This document shows positions 23,514 to 35,685 of a stretch of DNA of 64,000 bases, in pieces (positions within the stretch are counted from its first letter, which is position 1; each line of letters starts with the position of its first letter). Both the position numbers and the translations under genes were made by a program. Origin of the DNA: Megalopta genalis. Its lineage: Eukaryota; Arthropoda; Insecta; Hymenoptera; Halictidae. The notes beneath the pieces are model-generated. The model did not search any database and was not told the DNA's origin. It was given only the letters and a program-made list of their open reading frames with translations. The DNA is taken from the NCBI RefSeq assembly GCF_051020955.1, contig NW_027476320.1, positions 124,001-188,000 of the forward strand, written 5' to 3'.

Positions 23514-24353
23514 GATGGAGAAGGCTTAGCTTCAAATCCATGCGAAACAAATGATTTAGCATCAGATACTTGCGATATAACTGATATAATTTCAAATACA
23601 GGGGGAACAAACGAGTTAGCATCAAATCCATGCAAAACACATGATTTAGCTTCAAATCAATGCGATGTAGAAGGTTTAACTTCAAATCCAGGCGAAACAA
23701 ATAATTTGCTTTCAAACGCCTGTGATATAAGTGATATAGCTTCAAATGCAGACGAAACAGACGAGTTAGCTTCAAATCCATGCGAAACACATGATTTAGC
23801 TTCAAATCAATTTGAAGTAGAAGGATTAGCTTCAAATCCATGCGATACAATTGATTTAGCAACAGATACATGCGATATAAGTGATATAGATTCAAATGCA
23901 GGAGAAACAAACGAGTTAGCTGCAAATCCAAACGAATCACATGATTTAGCTTGAAATCAATGCGATGTAGAAGGTTTTGCTTCAAATCCATGAGACACAA
24001 ATGATTTAGATTCAGATACTTGCGATATAAGTGATACAGCTTCAAATGCAGACGAAACAAACGAGTTACCTTCCAATCCAAGCGAATCACATGATTTAGC
24101 TTCAAATCAATGCGATGTAGAAAGTTCAGCTTCAAATCCATGCGACACAAATGGTTTAGCTTAAGAAACTTGCGATATATGTGATACAGTTTCAAATGCA
24201 GGCGTAACAAACGAGTTAGCTTCAAATCCATGCGAAACACATGATTTAGCAACAAATCAATGCGAAGTATAAGGTTTAGCTTCAAATCCATGCGAAACAC
24301 ATGAATTAGCTTCAAACCCATGCGATACACATGATTTAGCAGCAAATCAATGC
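23514..24353. repeat. 840-bp HOR copy 2
   Basis: In tandem with copy 1 at exactly 840 bp. Private changes include gaaacttgcg near 24,165 and gcgtaacaaac near 24,203. It has gattcagatac in the fourth pentamer where copy 1 has gattaagatac, so one + strand stop is absent. Confidence 0.85.
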
Positions 24354-24473
24354 GATGAAGAAGGTTTGGCTTCAAATCCATGCGAAACTAATGATTTAGC
24401 TTCAGATACTAGCGATATAAGTGATATAGCTTGAAATGGAGGGGAAACAAACGAGTTAGCTCCAAATCCAAGC

Positions 24474-24514
24474 GAATCATAGCTTCATAGAATCATTTAG
24501 CTTCAAATCAATGC
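24474..24514. repeat. 41-bp length-variant unit, occurrence 1
   Basis: An E-type unit expanded by 11 bp: gaatcat is followed by agcttcata, then gaatcat again and the usual ttagcttc core. The 7-bp direct repeat gaatcat suggests a small internal duplication. The same variant recurs at 30842, 35806, 43415 and 47361, so it arose once and was copied with the surrounding linker. Confidence 0.8.
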
Positions 24515-26021
24515 GATTTAGAAGGTTTAAGTTCAAATCCAGGCGAAACAAATAATTTACTTTCAAACGCTTGGGATATAAGTGATATAGCTTCAAATGC
24601 AGATGAAACAGACGAGTTTGCTTCAAATCCATGCGAAACACATGATTTAGCTGCAAATTAATGCGATGAAGAAAGTTTAGATGCAAATCCATGCGGTACA
24701 CATGATGTAGCATCCAATCAATGCGATGTAGAAGGTTTAGCTTCAAATCCATGCGACACAAATGATTTGGCTTCAAATCCTTGCGATATAAATTATATAG
24801 TTTCAAATGCAGACGAAACAAACGAGTTAGCTTCAAGTCCATGCAAAACACTTGATTAAGCTTCAAATCAAAGCTACGAAGAAGGTTTAGCTTCAAATCC
24901 ATGCTGCTCAAATGATTTAGCTTCAGATACTTGCGATATAAGTGTGATAGCTTCAAATCCAAGCGAATCACACGATTTAGCTTCAAATCAATGCGATTTA
25001 GAAGGTTTAACTTCAAATCAAGGCGAAACAAATAATTTACTTTCAAACGCCTGTGATATAAGTGATATAGCTTCAAATCCAGACGAAACAGACGAGTCAG
25101 CTTCAAATCCATGCGAAACACATGATTTAGCTTCAAATCAATTTGAAGTAGAAGGATTAGCTTCAAATCGATGCGATACAATTGATTTAGCAACAGATAC
25201 ATGCGATATAAGTGATATAGATTCAAATGCAGACGAAACAAACGAGTTAGCTTCCAATCCAAGCGCATCACATGATTTAGCTTCAAATCAATGCGATGTA
25301 GAAAATTCAGCTTCAAATCCATGCGACACAAATGATTTAGCTTAAGATACTTGCGATATATGTGATACAGTTTCAAATGCAGGCGAAACAAACGAGTTAG
25401 CTTCAAATCCATGCGAAACACATGATTTAGCAACAAATCAATGCGAAGTATAAGGTTTAGCTTCAAATCCATGCGAAACACATGAATTAGCTTCAAACCC
25501 ATGCGATACACATGATTTAGCAGCAAATCAATGCGATGGAGATGGTTTGGCTTCAAATCCATGCGAAACAAATGATTTAGCATCAGATACTTGCGATATA
25601 ACTGATATAATTTCAAATGCAGGGGGAACAAACGAGTTAGCATCAAATCCATGCAAAACACATGATTTAGCTTCAAATGAATGCGATGTAGAAGGATTAA
25701 CTTCAAATCCAGGCGAAACAAATAATTTGCTTTCAAACGCCTGTGATATAAGTGATATAGCTTCAAATGCAGAAGAAACAGACGAGTTTGCATCAAATCC
25801 ATGCGAAACACATGATTTAGCTGCAAATCAATGCGATGTAGAAGGTTTAGCTTGAAATTCATGCGAAACAAATGATTTATCTTCAAACACTTGGGATATA
25901 AGTGATATGTCTTAAAATGCAGACGAAACAAACGATTTAGCTTCCAATCCAAGCGGATCACATGATTTAGCTTCAAATCAATGCGATGTAGAAAGTCTAG
26001 CTGCAAATCCATGCGAAACAA
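24477..26021 (-). other. Open frame of 514 codons in linker and diverged HOR units
   Basis: Same minus-strand decapeptide frame, ending in the 41-bp unit. It is composed only of repeat units and shows no unique N- or C-terminal sequence. The corresponding region downstream (30,845-31,219) is open for only 124 codons because that copy has more interruptions. The length is therefore not conserved between copies, which argues against coding. Confidence 0.1.
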
Positions 26022-27363
26022 ATTATTTAGCTTCAGATACTTGCGATATAAGTGATACAGCTACAAATGCAGACGAAATAAACGATTTAAATTCCAATCT
26101 AGTCGAAACACATGATTTAGCTTTAAATCAATGCGATGTAGAAGATTTAGCTTCAAATCCATCAGACGCAAATGATTTAGCTTCAGATACTTGCGATATA
26201 AGTGATATTGCTTCAAATGCAGGAGAAACAAACGAGTTAGCTTCAAATCTATGCGGTGTAGAAGGTTTAGCTTCAAATGCATAAGAAACCAATGATTCAG
26301 CTTCAGATACTTGCGATATAAGTGATATAGCTTGAAATGCAGACGGAACAAACGAGATAGCTTCAAATCCTTGCGATACATATAATTTATCTTTAAATCC
26401 ATGCGAAATAGAAGACTTAGCTTCAAATCCATGCGAAACAAATGATTTAGGTTCAGATACTTGCGATATAACTGATATAGCTTCAAATGCAGGGGTAACA
26501 AACGAGTTAGCATCAAATCCATGCAAAACACATGATTTAGCTTCAAATCAATGCGATGTAGAAGGTTTAGCTTCAAATCCAAGCGAAACACATGATTTAG
26601 CTCCAAATCAATGCGATGTAGAAGGCTTAGATACAAATCCATACAAAACATATGATTTAGCATCAAACACTTGGTATATAAGTGATATAGCTTCAACTGC
26701 AGACGAAGCAAACGAGCTAGCTTCAAATCTATGCGATGTAGAATGTTTAGCTTCAAATGCATGCGAAACTAATGATTTAGCTTCAGATACTTGGCGATAT
26801 AAGTGATATAGCTTCAGATGCAGACGAAACAAACGAAGTATCTTCAAATCCATGAGAATCACATGATTAGGTTCAAATAAATGCGATTTCTAAGGTTAAG
26901 CTTCAAATACATGCGAAACAAATGATTCAGCTTCAGATACTTGAGATATAAGTGATATATCGTCAAATGCAGGCGAAACGAACGACTTTGCTTCAAATCC
27001 ATGCAAACACATGATTAAGCTGCAAATCAATGCTATGTAGAAGGTTTAGCTACAAATCCATGCGAAACAAATGATTTAGGTTCAGATACTCGCGATATGA
27101 GTTATATAGCTTCAAATGCAGGCAAAACGAACGAGTTAGCATCAAATCCATGCGATACACATGACTTAGCTTCAAATCAATGCGAAGTAGAAGGCTTGGC
27201 TTCAAATCCATGCGAAACAAATGATTTAGATTCAAACACTTGGGGTATAAGTGATATAGCTTCAAATGCAGACGAATCAAACGAGTTAGCTTCAAATCCA
27301 TGCGATGTAGAAGGTTTAGCTTCAAACCCAGTCGAAACACATGATTTAGCTGCAAATCAATGC

Positions 27364-28202
27364 GATGTAGAGGGCTTAGCTTCAAATCCATGCGAAACAA
27401 ATGATTTAGCATCAGATACTTGCGATATAACTGATATAATTTCAAATGCAGGGGGAACAAACGAGTTAGCATCAAATCCATGCAAAACACATGATTTAGC
27501 TTCAAATCAATGCGATGTAGAAGGTTTAACTTCAAATCCAGGCGACACAAATAATTTGCTTTCAAACGCCTGTGATATAAGTGATATAGCTTCAAATGCA
27601 GACGAAACAGACGAGTTAGCTTCAAATCCATGCGAAACACATGATTTAGCTTCAAATCAATTTGAAGTAGAAGGATTAGCTTCAAATCCATGCGATACAA
27701 TTGATTTAGCAACAGATACATGCGATATAAGTGATATAGATTCAAATGCAGGAGAAACAAACGAGTTAGCTGCAAATCCAAACGAATCACATGATTTAGC
27801 TTGAAATCATTGCGATGTAGAAGGTTTTGCTTCAAATCCATGAGACACAAATGATTTAGATTAAGATACTTGCGATATAAGTGATACAGCTTCAAATGCA
27901 GACGAAACAAACGAGTTAGCTTCCAATCCAAGCGAATCACATGATTTAGCTTCAAATCAATGCGATGTAGAAAGTTCAGCTTCAAATCCATGCGACACAA
28001 ATGATTTAGCTTAAGATATTGCGATATATGTGATACAGTTTCAAATGCAGGCGAAACAAACGAGTTAGCTTCAAATCCATGCGAAACACATGATTTAGCA
28101 ACAAATCAATGCGAAGTATAAGGTTTAGCTTCAAATCCATGCGAAACACATGAATTAGCTTCAAACCCATGCGATACACATGATTTAGCAGCAAATCAAT
28201 GC
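27364..28202. repeat. HOR copy 3 (839 bp)
   Basis: First of four HORs in direct tandem (27,364-30,721). It is one base short because gatattgc near 28,018 replaces gatacttgc in the fifth pentamer. Copy 4 has the same deletion, showing that the two were amplified together. The deletion ends the open - frame here. Confidence 0.85.
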
Positions 28203-29041
28203 GATGGAGAAGGCTTAGCTTCAAATCCATGCGAAACAAATGATTTAGCATCAGATACTTGCGATATAACTGATATAATTTCAAATACAGGGGGAACAAA
28301 CGAGTTAGCATCAAATCCATGCAAAACACATGATTTAGCTTCAAATCAATGCGATGTAGAAGGTTTAACTTCAAATCCAGGCGAAACAAATAATTTGCTT
28401 TCAAACGCCTGTGATATAAGTGATATAGCTTCAAATGCAGACGAAACAGACGAGTTAGCTTCAAATCCATGCGAAACACATGATTTAGCTTCAAATCAAT
28501 TTGAAGTAGAAGGATTAGCTTCAAATCCATGCGATACAATTGATTTAGCAACAGATACATGCGATATAAGTGATATAGATTCAAATGCAGGAGAAACAAA
28601 CGAGTTAGCTGCAAATCCAAATGAATCACATGATTTAGCTTGAAATCATTGCGATGTAGAAGGTTTTGCTTCAAATCCATGAGACACAAATGATTTAGAT
28701 TAAGATACTTGCGATATAAGTGATACAGCTTCAAATGCAGACGAAACAAACGAGTTAGCTTCCAATCCAAGCGAATCACATGATTTAGCTTCAAATCAAT
28801 GCGATGTAGAAAGTTCAGCTTCAAATCCATGCGACACAAATGATTTAGCTTAAGATATTGCGATATATGTGATACAGTTTCAAATGCAGGCGAAACAAAC
28901 GAGTTAGCTTCAAATCCATGCGAAACACATGATTTAGCAACAAATCAATGCGAAGTATAAGGTTTAGCTTCAAATCCATGCGAAACACATGAATTAGCTT
29001 CAAACCCATGCGATACACATGATTTAGCAGCAAATCAATGC
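28203..29041. repeat. HOR copy 4 (839 bp)
   Basis: Tandem with copy 3 and carrying the same 1-bp deletion (near 28,858). A private change is ccaaatgaatcac near 28,618 where others have ccaaacgaatcac, a CpG-to-TpG change. Confidence 0.85.
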
Positions 29042-29881
29042 GATGGAGAAGGCTTAGCTTCAAATCCATGCGAAACAAATGATTTAGCATCAGATACTTG
29101 CGATATAACTGATATAATTTCAAATACAGGGGGAACAAACGAGTTAGCATCAAATCCATGCAAAACACATGATTTAGCTTCAAATCAATGCGATGTAGAA
29201 GGTTTAACTTCAAATCCAGGCGAAACAAATAATTTGCTTTCAAACGCCTGTGATATAAGTGATATAGCTTCAAATGCAGACGAAACAGACGAGTTAGCTT
29301 CAAATCCATGCGAAACACATGATTTAGCTTCAAATCAATTTGAAGTAGAAGGATTAGCTTCAAATCCATGCGATACAATTGATTTAGCAACAGATACATG
29401 CGATATAAGTGATATAGATTCAAATGCAGGAGAAACAAACGAGTTAGCTGCAAATCCAAACGAATCACATGATTTAGCTTGAAATCAATGCGATGTAGAA
29501 GCTTTTGCTTCAAATCCATGAGACACAAATGATTTAGATTCAGATACTTGCGATATAAGTGATACAGCTTCAAATGCAGACGAAACAAACGAGTTAGCTT
29601 CCAATCCAAGCGAATCACATGATTTAGCTTCAGATCAATGCGATGTAGAAAGTTCAGCTTCAAATCCATGCGACACAAATGATTTAGCTTAAGATACTTG
29701 CGATATATGTGATACAGTTTCAAATGCAGGCGAAACAAACGAGTTAGCTTCAAATCCATGCGAAACACATGATTTAGCAACAAATCAATGCGAAGTATAA
29801 GGTTTAGCTTCAAATCCATGCGAAACACATGAATTAGCTTCAAACCCATGCGATACACATGATTTAGCAGCAAATCAATGC
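29042..29881. repeat. HOR copy 5
   Basis: Full 840 bp without the deletion of copies 3-4. Private changes include gaagcttttgc near 29,498 and cttcagatcaatgc near 29,630. Confidence 0.85.
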
Positions 29882-30721
29882 GATGGAGAAGGCTTAGCTT
29901 CAAATCCATGCGAAACAAATGATTTAGCATCAGATACTTGCGATATAACTGATATAATTTCAAATACAGGGGGAACAAACGAGTTAGCATCAAATCCATG
30001 CAAAACACATGATTTAGCTTCAAATCAATGCGATGTAGAAGGTTTAACTTCAAATCCAGGCGAAACAAATAATTTGCTTTCAAACGCCTGTGATATAAGT
30101 GATATAGCTTCAAATGCAGACGAAACAGACGAGTTAGCTTCAAATCCATGCGAAACACATGATTTAGCTTCAAATCAATTTTAAGTAGAAGGATTAGCTT
30201 CAAATCCATGCGATACAATTGATTTAGCAACAGATACATGCGATATAAGTGATATAGATTCAAATGCAGGAGAAACAAACGAGTTAGCTGCAAATCCAAA
30301 CGAATCACATGATTTAGCTTGAAATCAATGCGATGTAGAAGGTTTTGCTTCAAATCCATGAGACACAAATGATTTAGATTCAGATACTTGCGATATAAGT
30401 GATACAGCTTCAAATGCAGACGAAACAAACGAGTTAGCTTCCAATTCAAGCGAATCACATGATTTAGCTTCAAATCAATGCGATGTAGAAAGTTCAGCTT
30501 CAAATCCATGCGACACAAATGATTTAGCTTAAGATACTTGCGATATATGTGATACAGTTTCAAATGCAGGCGAAACAAACGAGTTAGCTTCAAATCCATG
30601 CGAAACACATGATTTAGCAACAAATCAATGCGAAGTATAAGGTTTAGCTTCAAATCCATGCGAAACACATGAATTAGCTTCAAACCCATGCGATACACAT
30701 GATTTAGCAGCAAATCAATGC
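29882..30721. repeat. HOR copy 6
   Basis: Full 840 bp and the last of the four-copy run. Private changes include aattttaagtagaagg near 30,179 (an extra + strand stop) and ccaattcaagc near 30,441. It is followed by a junction A unit, gatggacaaggtttgg, that marks entry into a 1,122-bp linker. Confidence 0.85.
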
Positions 30722-31843
30722 GATGGACAAGGTTTGGCTTCAAATCCATGCGAAACTAATGATTTAGCTTCAGATACTAGCGATATAAGTGATATAGCTT
30801 CAAATGGAGGGGAAACAAACGAGATAGCTCCAAATCCAAGCGAATCATAGCTTCATAGAATCATTTAGCTTCAAATCAATGCGATTTAGAAGGTTTAAGT
30901 TCAAATCCAGGCGAAACAAATAATTTACTTTCAAACGCTTGGGATATAAGTGATATAGCTTCAAATGCAGAAGAAACAGACGAGTTTGCATCAAATCCAT
31001 GCGAAACACATGATTTAGCTGCAAATCAATGCGATGTAGAAGGTTTAGCTTGAAATCCATGCGAAACAAATGATTTATCTTCAAACACTTGGGATATAAG
31101 TGATATGTCTTAAAATGCAGACGAAACAAACGATTTAGCTTCCAATCCAAGCGAATCACATGATTTAGCTTCAAATCAATGCGATGTAGAAAGTCTAGCT
31201 GCAAATCCATGCGAAACAAATTATTTAGCTTCAGATACTTGCGATATAAGTGATACAGCTACAAATGCAGACGAAATAAACGATTTAGATTCCAATCTAG
31301 TCGAAACACATGATTTAGCTTTAAATCAATGCGATGTAGAAGATTTAGCTTCAAATCCATGAGACGCAAATGATTTAGCTTCAGATACTTGCGATATAAG
31401 TGATATTGCTTCAAATGCAGACGAATCAAACGAGTTAGCTTCAAAATCCATGCGATACACATGATTAAGCTCCAAATCAATGCTATGTAGAAGGATTAGC
31501 ATCAAATCCATGCGACACAAATGATTTACCTTCTGATACTTGCGATATAAGTGATATAGTTTCAAATGCAGACGAATCAAACGAGTTAGCTTCAAAATCC
31601 ATGCGAAACGCTTGATTTAGCTGCAAATCAATGCGATGAAGAAAGTTTAGATGCAAATCCATGCGGTACACATGATGTAGCATCCAATCAATGCGATGTA
31701 GAAGGTTTAGCTTCAAATCCATGGGAAACAAATGATTTAGCTTCAGATACTTGCGATACATTGATATTGCTTCAAATGCAGGCAAAACTAACGAGTTAGC
31801 TTCGAATTCATGCGAAATACATGATTTAGCTTCAAATCAATGC
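30722..31843. repeat. 1,122-bp linker, copy 1
   Basis: Runs from the junction unit gatggacaagg to just before gatgtagaaggttaaac. It contains the 41-bp unit (30842-30882), units gatatgtcttaaaatgc, two units with gcttcaaaatccatgcg, and a 29-bp unit at 31755. It matches the linker at 35,686-36,807 at +4,964 bp. Confidence 0.8.
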
Positions 31844-32442
31844 GATGTAGAAGGTTAAACTTCAAATCTATACGAAACAAATGATTTAGCTTCAGATACT
31901 TGCGATATAAGTGATATAGCATCAAATGCAGGCGAAACGTCCGAGTTAGCTTCAAATCCATGCGAAACAAATGATTTAGGTTCAGATGCTTGCGATATAT
32001 TGCTATTGCTTCAAATCTCTGCGAAACACATGATTTAGCTTCAAACACTTGGGATATAAGTGATATAGCTTCAAATGCAGACGAAACAAACGAGTTAGTT
32101 TCAAAGCCAAGCGAATCACATGACTTAGCTTCAAATCACTGCGATTTAGAAGTTTTAGCTGCAAATCCATGCGAAACACATGATTTAGCTGCAAATCAAT
32201 GCGATGTAGAAGGTTTAGCTTCAAATCCATGCGAAACAAATGATTTAGCATCAGATACTTGCGATGTAACTGATGTAGCTTCAAATGCAGGGGAAACAAA
32301 CGAGTTAGCATAAAATCCATGCAAAACACATGATTTAGCTTCAAATCAATGCGATGTAGAAGGTTTAGCTTCAAATCCATGCGAAACACATGAATTAGCT
32401 TCAAACCCATGCGATACACATGATTTAGCAGCAAATCAATGC
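31844..32442. repeat. 599-bp passage of domain I/III-like units
   Basis: Twenty units resembling domain III: gaaggttaaacttcaaatctatacg recurs at 49,694, 52,518, 53,988, 56,029, 57,498 and 58,698. It also has gatgtaactgatgtagc near 32,262, not seen elsewhere. It looks like an insertion of domain III-type material between HOR blocks. Confidence 0.6.
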
Positions 32443-32804
32443 GATGGAGAAGGCTTAGCTTCAAATCCATGCGAAACAAATGATTTAGCTTCAAACACTT
32501 GGGATATAAGTGATATAGCTGCAAATGCAGAAGAATCAAACGGGATTAGCTTCAAAATCCATGCAATACATATCATTTAGCTTCAAATCGATACGAAGTA
32601 GAATGCCTAGCTTCAAATCCATGCGAAACAAATGATTTAGGTTCAGATACTTGCGATATAATTGATATAGCATCAAATGCAGGCGAAACGACCGAGTTAG
32701 CTTCAAATCCATGCGAAACACATGATTTAGCTGCAAATCAATGCGATGTAGAAGGTTTAGCTTCAAATTCATGCGAAACAAATGATTTAGCTTTAAATCC
32801 ATGC
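32443..32804. repeat. 362-bp linker, occurrence 1
   Basis: Twelve units including one 32-bp unit (gaatcaaacgggattagc then aaaatccatgc), followed by aatacatatcatttagc and gaagtagaatgcc. It always sits between a gatggagaaggc A unit and a HOR that starts with caagtagaaggc. Linker plus HOR forms a 1,202-bp composite, repeated at 33,645. Confidence 0.8.
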
Positions 32805-33644
32805 CAAGTAGAAGGCTTAGCTTCAAATCCATGCGAAACAAATGATTTAGCATCAGATACTTGCGATATAACTGATATAATTTCAAATGCAGGGGGAACA
32901 AACGAGTTAGCATCAAATCCATGCAAAACACATGATTTAGATTCAAATCAATGCGATGTAGAAGGTTTAACTTCAAATCCAGGCGAAACAAATAATTTGC
33001 TTTCAAACGCCTGTGATATCAGTGATATAGCTTCAAATGCAGACGAAACAGACGAGTTAGCTTCAAATCCATGCGAAACACATGATTTAGCTTCAAATCA
33101 ATTTGAAGTAGAAGGATTAGCTTCAAATCCATGCGATACAATTGATTTAGCAACAGATACATGCGATATAAGTGATATAGATTCAAATGCAGGAGAAACA
33201 AACGAGTTAGCTGCAAATCCAAACGAATCACATGATTTAGCTTGAAATCAATGCGATGTAGAAGGTTTTGCTTCAAATCCATGAGACACAAATGATTTAG
33301 ATTAAGATACTTGCGATATAAGTGATACAGCTTCAAATGCAGACGAAACAAACGAGTTAGCTTCCAATCCAAGCGAATCACATGATTTAGCTTCAAATCA
33401 ATGCGATGTAGAAAGTTCAGCTTCAAATCCATGCGACACAAATGATTTAGCTTAAGATACTTGCGATATATGTGATACAGTTTCAAATGCAGGCGAAACA
33501 AACGAGTTAGCTTCAAATCCATGCGAAACACATGATTTAGCAACAAATCAATGCGAAGTATAAGGTTTAGCTTCAAATCCATGCGAAACACATGAATTAG
33601 CTTCAAACCCATGCGATACACATGATTTAGCAGCAAATCAATGC
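32805..33644. repeat. HOR copy 7
   Basis: Full 840 bp, starting caagtagaaggc. Private variants gatttagattcaaatc near 32,937 and gatatcagtg near 33,017 are shared only with the copy at 40,414, which lies 7,609 bp downstream. Confidence 0.85.
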
Positions 33645-34006
33645 GATGGAGAAGGCTTAGCTTCAAATCCATGCGAAACAAATGATTTAGCTTCAAACAC
33701 TTGGGATATAAGTGATATAGCTGCAAATGCAGAAGAATCAAACGGGATTAGCTTCAAAATCCATGCAATACATATCATTTAGCTTCAAATCGATACGAAG
33801 TAGAATGCCTAGCTTCAAATCCATGCGAAACAAATGATTTAGGTTCAGATACTTGCGATATAATTGATATAGCATCAAATGCAGGCGAAACGACCGAGTT
33901 AGCTTCAAATCCATGCGAAACACATGATTTAGCTGCAAATCAATGCGATGTAGAAGGTTTAGCTTCAAATTCATGCGAAACAAATGATTTAGCTTTAAAT
34001 CCATGC
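33645..34006. repeat. 362-bp linker, occurrence 2
   Basis: Same 12-unit order as 32,443-32,804 (offset 1,202 bp), including the 32-bp unit and the gaagtagaatgcc unit. It leads into a HOR that starts caagtagaaggc. Confidence 0.8.
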
Positions 34007-34845
34007 CAAGTAGAAGGCTTAGCTTCAAATCCATGCGAAACAAATGATTTAGCATCAGATACTTGCGATATAACTGATATAATTTCAAATGCAGGGGGAA
34101 CAAACGAGTTAGCATCAAATCCATGCAAAACACATGATTTAGCTTCAAATCAATGCGATGTAGAAGGTTTAACTTCAAATCCAGGCGAAACAAATAATTT
34201 GCTTTCAAACGCCTGTGATATAAGTGATATAGCTTCAAATGCAGACGAAACAGACGAGTTAGCTTCAAATCCATGCGAAACACATGATTTAGCTTCAAAT
34301 CAATTTGAAGTAGAAGGATTAGCTTCAAATCCATGCGATACAATTGATTTAGCAACAGATACATGCGATATAAGTGATATAGATTCAAATGCAGGAGAAA
34401 CAAACGAGTTAGCTGCAAATCCATCGAATCACATGATTTAGCTTGAAATCAATGCGATGTAGAAGGTTTTGCTTCAAATCCATGAGACACAAATGATTTA
34501 GATTAAGATACTTGCGATATAAGCGATACAGCTTCAAATGCAGACGAAACAAACGAGTTAGCTTCCAATCCAAGCGAATCACATGATTTAGCTTCAAATC
34601 AATGCGATGTAGAAAGTTCAGCTTCAAATCCATGCGACACAAATGATTTAGCTTAAGATACTTGCGATATATGTGATACAGTTTCAAATGCAGGCGAAAC
34701 AAACGAGTTAGCTTCAAATCCATGCGAAACACATGATTTAGCAACAAATCAATGCGAAGTATAAGGTTTAGCTTCAAATCCATGCGAAACACATGAATTA
34801 GCTTCAAACCCATGCGATACACATGATTTAGCAGCAAATCAATGC
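34007..34845. repeat. HOR copy 8 (839 bp)
   Basis: One base short at ccatcgaatcac (near 34,424), where other copies have ccaaacgaatcac. The same change is present 7,609 bp downstream. It ends both the + frame and the - frame reading at this place. A private gatataagcgatac near 34,517 is also shared with the downstream partner. Confidence 0.85.
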
Positions 34846-35685
34846 GATGGAGAAGGCTTAGCTTCAAATCCATGCGAAACAAATGATTTAGCATCAGATA
34901 CTTGCGATATAACTGATATAATTTCAAATACAGGGGGAACAAACGAGTTAGCATCAAATCCATGCAAAACACATGATTTAGCTTCAAATCAATGCGATGT
35001 AGAAGGTTTAACTTCAAATCCAGGCGAAACAAATAATTTGCTTTCAAACGCCTGTGATATAAGTGATATAGCTTCAAATGCAGACGAAACAGACGAGTTA
35101 GCTTCAAATCCATGCGAAACACATGATTTAGCTTCAAATCAATTTGAAGTAGAAGGATTAGCTTCAAATCCATGCGATACAATTGATTTAGCAACAGATA
35201 CATGCGATATAAGTGATATAGATTCAAATGCAGGAGAAGCAAACGAGTTAGCTGCAAATCCAAACGAATCACATGATTTAGCTTGAAATCAATGCGATGT
35301 AGAAGGTTTTGCTTCAAATCCATGAGACACAAATGATTTAGATTCAGATACTTGCGATATAAGTGATACAGCTTCAAATGCAGACGAAACAAACGAGTTA
35401 GCTTCCAATCCAAGCGAATCACATGATTTAGCTTCAAATCAATGCGATGTAGAAAGTTCAGCTTCAAATCCATGCGACACAAATGATTTAGCTTAAGATA
35501 CTTGCGATATATGTGATACAGTTTCAAATGCAGGCGAAACAAACGAGTTAGCTTCAAATCCATGCGAAACACATGATTTAGCAACAAATCAATGCGAAGT
35601 ATAAGGTTTAGCTTCAAATCCATGCGAAACACATGAATTAGCATCAAACCCATGCGATACACATGATTTAGCAGCAAATCAATGC
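34846..35685. repeat. HOR copy 9
   Basis: Full 840 bp in tandem with copy 8. It carries ggagaagcaaacg near 35,233 and catgaattagcatc near 35,633, and leads into the gatggacaagg junction unit. Confidence 0.85.

Larger units (their letters stand above)
22300..24381 (-). other. Longest open frame in the array (693 codons), probably not a gene
   Basis: A stop-free frame crosses HOR copies 1 and 2 on the minus strand. It encodes a basic decapeptide repeat such as MDLKLNHVFR with Leu, Lys, Arg, His and Tyr dominant. No signal peptide, recognised domain or non-repeat terminus is visible, and start and end fall inside repeat units. The frame stays open partly because its consensus codons have few single-step routes to stop (about three per unit, against six for the + frame). 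No promoter or splice evidence can be tied to it. A repeat-protein exon cannot be excluded. Confidence 0.12.
24354..27363. repeat. Linker region with diverged HOR fragments and the 4,750-bp-offset partner
   Basis: After a junction A unit (gatgaagaaggtttgg), this region holds a 41-bp unit (24474-24514), a five-pentamer-derived partial HOR (24,995-25,534, 18 units, lacking 150 bp), the start of another HOR (25,535 to about 25,850), linker-type units, and then 26,528-27,375, the right copy of the 4,750-bp-offset duplication. It looks like an older, rearranged version of the 1,122-bp linker found four times further on. Confidence 0.65.
28845..30749 (-). other. Open frame of 634 codons across HOR copies 5-6
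   Basis: The minus-strand decapeptide frame is open through two complete HORs and stops at the 1-bp deletion shared by HOR copies 3 and 4 (28,858). The neighbouring frames (28,006-28,839 and 27,050-28,000) continue the same repeat after each deletion, as expected for a frame that tolerates frameshifts because nothing selects for it. Confidence 0.1.

Noticed and set aside
24474..24514. Transposon footprint with target-site duplication
   Set aside because: The gaatcat direct repeat flanks only 9 bp, and no terminal inverted repeats or element sequence are present. A local duplication is simpler.
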